Positions 1 to 5,233 of a stretch of DNA of 5,346 nt are shown one piece after another. The stretch spans positions 1 through 5,346 of the forward strand of contig JAATGE010000370.1 of the NCBI GenBank assembly GCA_015654825.1, read 5' to 3'. Origin of the DNA: Rhodospirillales bacterium (GTDB lineage Bacteria; Pseudomonadota; Alphaproteobacteria; Acetobacterales; Acetobacteraceae). The translations under genes and the position numbers were made by a program. Each line of letters opens with the position of its first letter. Positions within the stretch are counted from its first letter, which is position 1. A model generated the notes under the pieces. The model was not told the DNA's origin, did not search any database, and saw only the letters and a list, made by a program, of their open reading frames with translations.

Positions 1-83
1 ATGAATGGGGGTCTGGGGCCGTCGTGCGCAGCACGCTCTCGCGTGACGGCCCCAGCGGGTCCAGGGCAGAGCCCTGGCCTTCC
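1..83 (-). repeat. Intergenic hairpin repeat, copy A
   Basis: GC-rich structured repeat, read on the minus strand and cut by the window edge. Its core is the hairpin CCAGGGC-AGA-GCCCTGG at 61-77. A second stem pairs CTGGGGCC (13-20) with GGCCCCAG (48-55), and its 27-base loop (21-47) contains a nested hairpin CACGC-TCTC-GCGTG (32-45). The 36 bases 48-83 match 3488-3523 (copy D) perfectly in inverted orientation. An open frame starting at base 1 crosses this repeat and copies B and C, but it has the low-complexity composition of a chance frame and I do not call it a gene. The function is unknown. Possible roles are a mobile REP-like element, an mRNA stabiliser or a terminator. I recall similar repeats in Acetobacteraceae, which is memory and not a search result. 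Confidence 0.75.
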
Positions 84-142
84 TGCCCTTATCCGCGCCC
101 TGGACACGGCCGCAGGAGTCAAGATTTCCGGCAGTTGGTATA

Positions 143-312
143 AGGCCAGGGGCTCTGCCCCTGGACCCGTCACGCCGGAGGCGTGCTACGCACGACGGGG
201 CCGTAGGCCCCAGACCCCAATTTTATTTGTTCCGAGCCTCGCATCCGCTGCGAGCGCGCCGATAAATCCAAGCTCTCGCAAAACCGTACAGAAGGCTCCA
301 GCCGCGCAGCGC
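143..312 (+). repeat. Intergenic hairpin repeat, copy B
   Basis: This is the longest copy of the family and runs on the plus strand, head to head with copy A across a spacer at 84-142 in which I see nothing else. Elements in order: core hairpin CCAGGGGC-TCT-GCCCCTGG (146-164); a 28-base module at 169-196 containing the stem CACGCC-GGA-GGCGTG (171-185); stem GGGGCC-GTA-GGCCCC (197-211); an A/T-rich box ending in TTCCGA (219-235); hairpin CTCGCA-TCCGC-TGCGAG (238-254); a poorly conserved stretch; and a terminal box CCGCGCAGCGC (302-312). The same order is seen in copy D. The right limit is inferred from the shared 11-base box, so the true end is uncertain. Confidence 0.7.
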
Positions 313-316
313 GTAC

Positions 317-381
317 GACGGCGGCGGCACGCCGTCTTGGGTCCAGGGGGCAGAGCCCCTTGGTCGGCGAAGCCAAAAAAA
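317..381 (-). repeat. Divergent repeat core, copy C
   Basis: This is a variant of the same core hairpin in minus orientation: CCAGGGGGC-AGA-GCCCCTTGG at 343-363, with one mismatched pair in the stem. It is flanked on the left by a perfect 7-bp stem GACGGCG/CGCCGTC (317-323 with 330-336) and on the right by the short inverted repeat GGC-GAA-GCC (366-374) followed by seven A residues (375-381). The flanks differ from copies A, B and D, so this may be a second subfamily or a solo core. Read on the minus strand, the A-tract precedes the hairpins. On the plus strand it follows them as A rather than U, so the structure does not resemble a plus-strand intrinsic terminator. Confidence 0.55.
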
Positions 382-535
382 TCAACTCATTACTTTCATT
401 CCCTACTCCTTATCCTGGCGCGTCCTGTATCCGAGCCCCTGGCCATACTTCGCCCGCCGCGGACCCCCGCAGCGAGTTTCGCCATCGCAACGCAAAACCG
501 ACCAGGGCGTCCCTGACTCGCCCTCGGCACCGAAG

Positions 536-564
536 CTGACAGTGGCACCGAACCAACGTAAGTT
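536..564 (+). promoter_or_regulatory. Candidate housekeeping promoter for the phosphoesterase gene
   Basis: CTGACA (536-541) is separated by exactly 17 bases from TAAGTT (559-564), giving a plausible -35/-10 pair. The -35 box differs by one base from TTGACA. The -10 box keeps the first T, the A and the last T of TATAAT. Transcription would start near 571, leaving a leader of about 23 bases that still includes the ribosome binding site. The match is modest and was found by eye, so chance is a real alternative. Confidence 0.3.
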
Positions 565-581
565 CGTCGTGGACTTGTCCC

Positions 582-586
582 GGAGG
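582..586 (+). promoter_or_regulatory. Ribosome binding site for the phosphoesterase gene
   Basis: GGAGG lies 7 bases before the ATG at 594, which is near-ideal spacing. It fixes that start over the overlapping frame opening at 542. The start is also followed directly by an export signal, which supports it independently. Confidence 0.8.
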
Positions 587-593
587 GCCGCCC

Positions 594-3473
594 ATGCGCA
601 AGCTCTTGGTCGTTGCTATCGCGGCGGTGGCGCTCGCCGCCTCCTGCCAGGCGCCACCCATCCCCACGCAAATCCCCTCGGGCTTCGCCATTACGCCGCT
701 CGCGGCCCCCGGCGCCGATTTCCAGCGCCTGCCGACTCATTTGCGCGCCGACGGCTCCGCCGACGCCAACGGTGCCGTCACCGCGGCGAAAAGCCCGGAC
801 GGCACCGCGCTGCTGGTGCTCACCAGCGGCTTCAATACGCAGTTCTATACCGAACAAAAACAGAAAATCACCCACCCGGTGTTCGATCCCGTCACCGCCC
901 AGCCAACCGGCGTCACCACGCCGAATGCGGAATGGATTTTTCTTTACGACATCCGCGGCAGCACCCCCATCCTGAAACAATCCCTCACGCTGCCCAACAC
1001 CTACCACGGCCTGGTGTGGGACCCGGCAGGCCGCCGTTTTTACGCATCCGCCGGCATTGACGACCGTATCTACGTCTTTGCGACCAACAGCAATCTCAGC
1101 ACCGCCGACGCCAGCTTCGCGCCACTGCCGCCTTTCATTCCCCTCGGCCACGACAGCGCCCCCACCAAACCGCTCGCCGCCTACGACGGCGGCCCGCTGC
1201 AAGCGACACCGATCGGCCGCTCGAAAGACCTGTTCGCGGCCATCGGCGGCCCCACCGCCGCGCTCGCTGCCGGCCTCGCCCTCAGCGCCGACGGCAAAAC
1301 ACTCGCAATCGTCAACATGCAGAACGACTCCCTGAGCCTGGTCGACACCGACACGAGAAAAGTCCTGCGCGAAGTGCATTTCTTTACACCCGGCCAGACG
1401 CAAGCCATCGGCGAGTTGCCCTACTGGGTCGCTATCCGTTCTGGGGCCGACCAAAAATTCGCGCGCGCCTACGTCACCAGCCAGCGCGACGGCCAGGTGC
1501 TCTCGGTTGCCCCTGGCGGCACTTTTAAAATCATCACGGTAGGCGGCGAGCCGAACCGTGCCGTGCTGTCGCCCGACCAGTCGCGCCTCTACGTCGCCAA
1601 CGGCGACAAGGACGAAATCGACGAAATCGACACGACCACGGATACGTTGCGCCGCCGCATTTCGCTATTGCGCCCAGGCTACAGCTATATCGGCGCCGGC
1701 CCCGACGGTCTGGCGCAGAGCCCGGATGGCACGACCCTCTACGTCACGCTCAGCAACGAAAACGCCGTGGCCGTGGTCGATCTGCCAAGCGGCACCGTGC
1801 GCGGCCGCATTCCCACCGGCTGGTTCCCGAGCGACGTGGTGCCAAGCCGCGACGGCAGCCGCCTCTACGTGATCAACACGAAAAACATCTCCGGCCCCAG
1901 CGACCACCTCATCAAGCGCCGCGACGGCGAACACCAGATTCCGCCGGACGGCCATAACGGCTACGTCCTCGCACTCGAAAAAGCCGGCCTGCTGAGTTTC
2001 CCAACGCCCGACCAGCCAACGCTTACCCGTCTTTCGGCAACGGTCGATCAGAACAACAATTTTGCCGGCAACCAGCCGGACCCGATGATGGCGTTCCTGC
2101 ACGCCCACATTCATCACGTCATCTACGTCATGAAAGAGAACCGCACCTACGACCAGGTGCTCGGCGACCTGCCGCAAGGCAATGGTGACCCGGCACGCAC
2201 GCAATTCCCCCGCCCGATCACCCCGAACAACCACGCGCTGGCCGAACGTTTCGCCCTGCTCGACAATTTCGACACCGCCGGCGACGTCAGCGGCGACGGC
2301 TGGAACTGGACCTTTCAAGGCCACGCCAACGTCTACACCAACCGCACGGTCGGCGTGGCCTACGGCAACGCCGACTACCACATCCCCTTCGACTGGAACG
2401 GCCTGCCCCGCAACATCGGCGTGGCGCTACCGGACCGCGCCAGGCACCCAAGCCCGGCGACCGTGCGGATAACCACGCTGCTGGACCCCACGGGCCACTC
2501 CGCCATCGAGCCCGGACCAAAAGACATCACCGCCGACGAAGGCGCCGACGACGACAGCCCGGACGCGCTCGGCGGCTACCTGTGGGACGCCGCCTTGCGC
2601 GCCGGCAAGTCGCTGCGCCATTACGGCGTCTATGCCGATGAGAACTACTACATCCTGAAATCGCCGGTCTATCTGCCGATCGTGCGCAACGCAGCACAAA
2701 TTGGCGCCCTGCAATCGGTCCCGGTGCGCCCGGCACTGCTCGACCACAACGATCCCTATTACCGCGGCTGGGACCTGAACACGCCGGACCAGTACCGGTT
2801 CGAGGAATGGCAGCGCGAATTCAACCAGTACGTGGCCGCGAAGAATATGCCAGACCTGGAAATCGTGCTGTTCATGATGGACCATTTCGGCGAATTCGCC
2901 ACCAACGTCGCCGGCCTCGACACCCCCCCATCGCAGATGGCCAGCAACGACTACGCCATCGGCCAACTCGTGGAAGCCGTCTCACACTCGCCGTACTGGC
3001 AGGACACCGCGATTTTCATCGTCGAGGACGACGCGCAGGACGGCCCCGACCACGTCGACAGCCACCGCAGCGTCGTGCACGTGATTTCCCCCTACACGCG
3101 CGCAAATACCGTGATCCACACACGCTACGACACCACCAGCGTGCTGCGCACGATCGAGCATATTCTCGGCATCGCCCCCCTCGGCCTGAACGACGCCAAC
3201 GCCCGCCCGATGAGCGACGTATTCACAACTACCCCCGATTTGCGCCCCTACGACGCAATCGTTCCCGGCCTGCTATGCCAAAAGCCGGTCAGCACGGATT
3301 TGGTGCCGGAATGCCGCCACGCGGGCCGCGTCGTCACGCGTACAACTGTATCGTCGCACGACGGCGCCTGGTGGACACGCGGCACTGCCGGAATGGATTT
3401 TTCGCGACCAGACCGCATCGATTCCGCCCGCTTCAACGCCCTGTTGGCGGCGGGTCTAGCGCCACGACCGTAA
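594..3473 (+). CDS. Exported YncE-like beta-propeller / phosphoesterase fusion protein
   Basis: 959 residues. The N-terminus MRK plus a hydrophobic stretch to about residue 17, then ALAASC with Cys18, is a signal peptide and probably a lipobox. Ala at -3 is weaker than Leu, so ordinary signal peptidase I cleavage is possible. Residues ~50-470 form a YVTN/YncE-type beta-propeller, with repeats such as LYVANGDKDEIDEID (Tyr333), LYVTLSNENAVAVVD (Tyr383) and LYVINTKN (Tyr425). Residues ~508-900 are a phosphoesterase / alkaline-phosphatase-like domain of the phospholipase C and AcpA type. Visible motifs are VMKENRTYD (Glu515, Asn516), GDVSGDGWNW (Ser566, candidate nucleophile), MMDHFGEF (Asp763, His764) and EDDAQDGPDHVDSHR (811-825, Asp812, Asp813, His820, His824), together the expected metal and catalytic set. 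By family knowledge it should hydrolyse phosphate esters in the periplasm or at the outer membrane. The substrate is unknown and the propeller may be a binding scaffold. It appears monocistronic, bracketed by hairpin repeats. Confidence 0.9.
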   Translation: MRKLLVVAIAAVALAASCQAPPIPTQIPSGFAITPLAAPGADFQRLPTHLRADGSADANGAVTAAKSPDGTALLVLTSGFNTQFYTEQKQKITHPVFDPVTAQPTGVTTPNAEWIFLYDIRGSTPILKQSLTLPNTYHGLVWDPAGRRFYASAGIDDRIYVFATNSNLSTADASFAPLPPFIPLGHDSAPTKPLAAYDGGPLQATPIGRSKDLFAAIGGPTAALAAGLALSADGKTLAIVNMQNDSLSLVDTDTRKVLREVHFFTPGQTQAIGELPYWVAIRSGADQKFARAYVTSQRDGQVLSVAPGGTFKIITVGGEPNRAVLSPDQSRLYVANGDKDEIDEIDTTTDTLRRRISLLRPGYSYIGAGPDGLAQSPDGTTLYVTLSNENAVAVVDLPSGTVRGRIPTGWFPSDVVPSRDGSRLYVINTKNISGPSDHLIKRRDGEHQIPPDGHNGYVLALEKAGLLSFPTPDQPTLTRLSATVDQNNNFAGNQPDPMMAFLHAHIHHVIYVMKENRTYDQVLGDLPQGNGDPARTQFPRPITPNNHALAERFALLDNFDTAGDVSGDGWNWTFQGHANVYTNRTVGVAYGNADYHIPFDWNGLPRNIGVALPDRARHPSPATVRITTLLDPTGHSAIEPGPKDITADEGADDDSPDALGGYLWDAALRAGKSLRHYGVYADENYYILKSPVYLPIVRNAAQIGALQSVPVRPALLDHNDPYYRGWDLNTPDQYRFEEWQREFNQYVAAKNMPDLEIVLFMMDHFGEFATNVAGLDTPPSQMASNDYAIGQLVEAVSHSPYWQDTAIFIVEDDAQDGPDHVDSHRSVVHVISPYTRANTVIHTRYDTTSVLRTIEHILGIAPLGLNDANARPMSDVFTTTPDLRPYDAIVPGLLCQKPVSTDLVPECRHAGRVVTRTTVSSHDGAWWTRGTAGMDFSRPDRIDSARFNALLAAGLAPRP

Positions 3474-3487
3474 TCACACAAGGTAAC

Positions 3488-3631
3488 GGAAGGCCAGGGC
3501 TCTGCCCTGGACCCGCTGGGGCCAGTAGGCCCCAGACCCCATTTTATTCGTTCCGAATCCGGCACAAACGCCGGGCCAGCTAACATACGTCCGCATATGC
3601 ATCGATCGTCGGAGGTCCCACCGCGCAGCGC
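3488..3631 (+). repeat. Intergenic hairpin repeat, copy D
   Basis: This copy starts 14 bases after the phosphoesterase stop codon. Core hairpin CCAGGGC-TCT-GCCCTGG (3494-3510) is followed by a perfect 8-bp stem CTGGGGCC-AGTA-GGCCCCAG (3516-3535), the A/T-rich box ending in TTCCGA (3541-3556), hairpin CCGGC-ACAAAC-GCCGG (3559-3574) and the terminal box CCGCGCAGCGC (3621-3631). It lacks the 27-28-base hairpin module present in copies A and B. The order and spacing match copy B: TTCCGA to the terminal box is 70 bases here and 72 in B. Because it sits just behind a stop codon it may also act in transcript 3'-end formation. Confidence 0.75.
3494..3550 (+). terminator. Possible terminator formed by repeat copy D
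   Basis: Two tandem GC-rich hairpins (3494-3510 and 3516-3535) lie 20 and 42 bases after the stop codon at 3473. The second is followed by ACCCC and then ATTTTATTCG. The T-rich stretch is short, interrupted and set off from the stem by five bases, so this is not a classical intrinsic terminator. It could still pause polymerase or protect the mRNA 3' end. Confidence 0.3.
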
Positions 3632-3779
3632 TAACACCACCGCGCCGCGCCAGCTCCCGCCCTCCACCGAAGTGCGATCGCGCCCCCCCAAAACCCCCCG
3701 CCTTGTTTCCCCAAGCCGCCGCCACTAGGGTGCGCCCCGACCGCCCCCCGCCTGCCAAAGCCAAGGAACCCCCCAGCCG
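3632..3779 (+). other. Upstream region of pyrH
   Basis: This is the rest of the 306-base gap between the phosphoesterase gene and pyrH, after repeat copy D. It is very C-rich on the plus strand, with a run of seven C (3683-3689), four A, then six C (3694-3699), and another C-run at 3743-3749 interrupted only by its flanks. It holds a candidate promoter (3703-3731) and an AAGGA Shine-Dalgarno-like sequence at 3763-3767, 12 bases before the pyrH ATG, which is rather far. I see no gene in either strand; the open frames crossing it have shadow composition. Confidence 0.5.
3703..3731 (+). promoter_or_regulatory. Candidate promoter for pyrH
   Basis: TTGTTT (3703-3708) and TAGGGT (3726-3731) are separated by 17 bases. 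The -35 box keeps the strongly conserved TTG; the -10 box keeps T, A and the final T. The position fits a start point about 40 bases before the pyrH ATG. The -10 is GC-rich and weak, so this is only a candidate. Confidence 0.25.
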
Positions 3780-4505
3780 ATGCCCGCGTCGCCTGCCTAT
3801 AAGCGCGTGCTGCTCAAAGTCTCCGGCGAGGCGCTCATGGGCCGCCGCGACTACGGGCTCGATACCGAAACCGTGCTCGCCATTGCCACCGACGTCGCAA
3901 CCGTCGTCGGCATGGGCGTCGAGGTCTGCCTGGTCATCGGCGGCGGCAACATCTTCCGCGGCGTCGCCGGCGCCGCAAGCGGCATGGACCGCGCCCAGGC
4001 CGACTACATGGGCATGCTGGCCACCGTCATGAATGCGCTAGCCATGCAGACCGCGCTGGAAAAGCTAGGCGTCCCCACCCGCGTACAAAGCGCCATCCCC
4101 ATGGCCACCGTCTGCGAGCCCTACATAAGGCGCCGCGCCGAGCGCCACATGGAGAAGGGCAGGGTGGTCATTTTCGGCGCCGGCACCGGCAATCCGTTCT
4201 TCACGACAGACACCGCCGCCGCCCTACGCGCCACCGAGATGAAGTGCGACGCGCTCCTCAAGGGCACCCAGGTAGACGGCGTCTACTCCGCCGATCCCAG
4301 GCGCGACCCCGAAGCCAGGCGCTACAACGAACTGACCTACCTCGAAGTCCTGTCGCGTGACCTGGGCGTCATGGACGCCGCCGCGATCTCCCTAAGCCGA
4401 GAGAACAAGTTACCCATAATAGTCTTCAACATCCACGCCCCAGGCGCCTTCGCCGCGGTGATGCGAGGCGAGGGCCTCTTCACCCGCATCATCGAGCCAA
4501 ACTAA
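3780..4505 (+). CDS. pyrH: UMP kinase
   Basis: 241 residues, normal full length for bacterial UMP kinase of the amino-acid-kinase fold. The enzyme is a cytoplasmic homohexamer that phosphorylates UMP to UDP with ATP in pyrimidine nucleotide synthesis; in the family it is typically activated by GTP and inhibited by UTP. Visible motifs: [15 protein letters not shown] (residues 7-21, with Lys13, Ser15, Gly16 in the phosphate-binding loop), GGGNIFRG (54-61), [17 protein letters not shown] (74-90, UMP-binding Asp75), [15 protein letters not shown] (133-147) and [13 protein letters not shown] (161-173, ATP site). The ATG at 3780 places the Lys13 motif at the usual distance from the N-terminus. frr follows after 161 bases, as in the conserved tsf-pyrH-frr order, but tsf is not immediately upstream here. 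Codons from residue 87 onward include several ATA, AGG, CTA and TTA, which are absent before it. Confidence 0.98.
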   Translation: MPASPAYKRVLLKVSGEALMGRRDYGLDTETVLAIATDVATVVGMGVEVCLVIGGGNIFRGVAGAASGMDRAQADYMGMLATVMNALAMQTALEKLGVPTRVQSAIPMATVCEPYIRRRAERHMEKGRVVIFGAGTGNPFFTTDTAAALRATEMKCDALLKGTQVDGVYSADPRRDPEARRYNELTYLEVLSRDLGVMDAAAISLSRENKLPIIVFNIHAPGAFAAVMRGEGLFTRIIEPN

Positions 4506-4506
4506 C

Positions 4507-4574
4507 AAAAGTTTTTTGGTTCTTTTTTTCAAAAAAGAACAACTTCCTTTTGAAAAAAAGAACCAAAATCTTTT
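4507..4574 (+). terminator. Long AT-rich hairpin between pyrH and frr
   Basis: The hairpin starts one base after the pyrH stop codon. A perfect 21-bp stem pairs 4514-4534 with 4548-4568 around a 13-base loop (4535-4547). The stem is A/T apart from the GGTTC/GAACC pairs and one C-G pair. An outer AAAAG/CTTTT pair (4507-4511 with 4570-4574) extends it across a small internal loop. T-rich sequence follows at 4571-4574 and 4580-4582. The near symmetry could allow termination in both directions, although the frr side is transcribed in the same direction. A shorter competing hairpin uses the same left arm. I recall similar GGTTCTTTTTTT hairpins as dispersed repeats in acetic acid bacteria, unverified here. 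Confidence 0.6.
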
Positions 4575-4654
4575 CTAAATTTGCCCTCGTTTCCCCCACG
4601 CGGCGCCGTGCGAATCACCGTAAACCTGTTGCTTCGGCTCCAGGATAAATCGAG

Positions 4655-4660
4655 AAGGAG
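4655..4660 (+). promoter_or_regulatory. Ribosome binding site deciding the GTG start of frr
   Basis: AAGGAG lies 6 bases before GTG at 4667. This strong site justifies the non-ATG start. No promoter of comparable quality was found in 4575-4654; GATAAAT at 4644-4650 resembles a -10 box but has no suitable -35 partner. Confidence 0.8.
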
Positions 4661-4666
4661 ACCGTC

Positions 4667-5233
4667 GTGGCGACCGACCTAGCCACTCTGAAGGAAGACC
4701 TGACCCGCCGCATGGAAGGTGCGATCGAGACCCTGCGTCGCGAATTCGCCGGCCTCAGAACCGGCCGCGCCAGCCCCGCCCTGCTGGAACCGGTCCGCGT
4801 CGACGCCTACGGCACCGAACTGCCCCTGACCCAGGTCGGCAGCATCGGCGTGCCGGAACCCCGGATGATCACCGTGCAGGTCTGGGACCGCGCCCTGGTC
4901 AGCGCCGTGGAGCGTGCCATCCGCGACAGCAACCTAGGCCTCAACCCGATGACCGACGGCCAGATGGTGCGCGTGCCGATCCCGATCCTCACCGCCGAGC
5001 GCCGCGTCGAACTGGCCAAGGCCGCCGGCCGTTACGCCGAGGGCACCCGCGTCGCGGTGCGCGCCGTCCGCCGCGACGGCAACGAGCAGATCAAGGCGCT
5101 GGAGAAAAAGCATCTGATCAGCGAGGACGAGGCCAAGGACTGGTCCGAGCAGGTGCAGAAGCTGACCGACGGCGTTATCAAGCGCATCGACGACGGGCTG
5201 GTCGAAAAGGAACGCGAGATCAAACAGGTCTGA
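4667..5233 (+). CDS. frr: Ribosome recycling factor
   Basis: 188 residues, close to the usual ~185. RRF works with EF-G in the cytoplasm to split the post-termination ribosome complex. Domain I, a three-helix bundle, is made of residues ~1-30 and ~105-188; domain II, a beta/alpha/beta insert, of ~31-104. Family signatures visible are [16 protein letters not shown] (25-40), DAYGTELPL (46-54), NLGLNP (89-94), [19 protein letters not shown] (108-126) and VRAVRRDGN (131-139), the last being the conserved basic stretch that contacts 23S rRNA in homologues. The start is GTG with a strong Shine-Dalgarno sequence; the next in-frame ATG (Met16) would remove part of helix 1. It lies downstream of a strong hairpin and so may depend on readthrough from pyrH or on an undetected promoter. 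Its stop codon overlaps the uppS start. Confidence 0.98.
   Translation: MATDLATLKEDLTRRMEGAIETLRREFAGLRTGRASPALLEPVRVDAYGTELPLTQVGSIGVPEPRMITVQVWDRALVSAVERAIRDSNLGLNPMTDGQMVRVPIPILTAERRVELAKAAGRYAEGTRVAVRAVRRDGNEQIKALEKKHLISEDEAKDWSEQVQKLTDGVIKRIDDGLVEKEREIKQV

Larger units (their letters stand above)
382..593 (+). other. Leader region upstream of the phosphoesterase gene
   Basis: This is a 212-base non-coding stretch between repeat copy C and the ATG at 594. Its first part is less GC-rich than the rest of the window. It contains one candidate promoter and a clear Shine-Dalgarno sequence, both listed separately. A long minus-strand open frame (396-1454) enters it, but that frame is antisense to the phosphoesterase gene for most of its length and has the repetitive G/A/V/R composition of a codon-bias shadow. 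I found no strong operator-like palindrome here. Confidence 0.5.

Noticed and set aside
1..381. Possible CRISPR array from repeated GC-rich units
   Set aside because: The units alternate in orientation, differ in length and sequence, and do not enclose regular spacers. No cas gene is present.
1..516. Plus-strand open frame of 171 codons from base 1
   Set aside because: It runs through three repeat copies, has a Pro/Ala/Arg/Ser-rich composition without any recognisable motif, no visible ribosome binding site (the start is at the edge), and is best explained by the lack of A/T-rich stops in GC-rich DNA.
396..1454. Minus-strand open frame of 352 codons
   Set aside because: It lies mostly antisense to the well-supported phosphoesterase gene, its Gly/Ala/Val/Arg-rich, low-complexity product is typical of a codon-bias shadow, and I recognise no domain in it.
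1665..2381. Minus-strand open frame of 238 codons
   Set aside because: It is fully inside the phosphoesterase gene on the opposite strand, has the same Val/Ala/Gly-rich shadow composition, and no motif.
2807..3583. Plus-strand open frame of 258 codons overlapping the 3' end of the phosphoesterase gene
   Set aside because: It is a +1-type shadow, very Arg/Pro-rich, and extends into repeat copy D. The true frame carries the conserved EDDAQDGPDHVDSHR motif in the same bases.
1..3631. Insertion sequence or composite transposon around the phosphoesterase gene
   Set aside because: There is no transposase, no target-site duplication that I can see, and the inverted arms belong to hairpin repeats that seem dispersed. 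The flanking symmetry is kept only as a finding.
514..4616. GANTC (CcrM methylation) sites in the intergenic regions, e.g. 116-120, 514-518, 3555-3559, 4612-4616
   Set aside because: Four sites in about 1.06 kb of intergenic DNA is about what base composition predicts, so I do not claim cell-cycle control.
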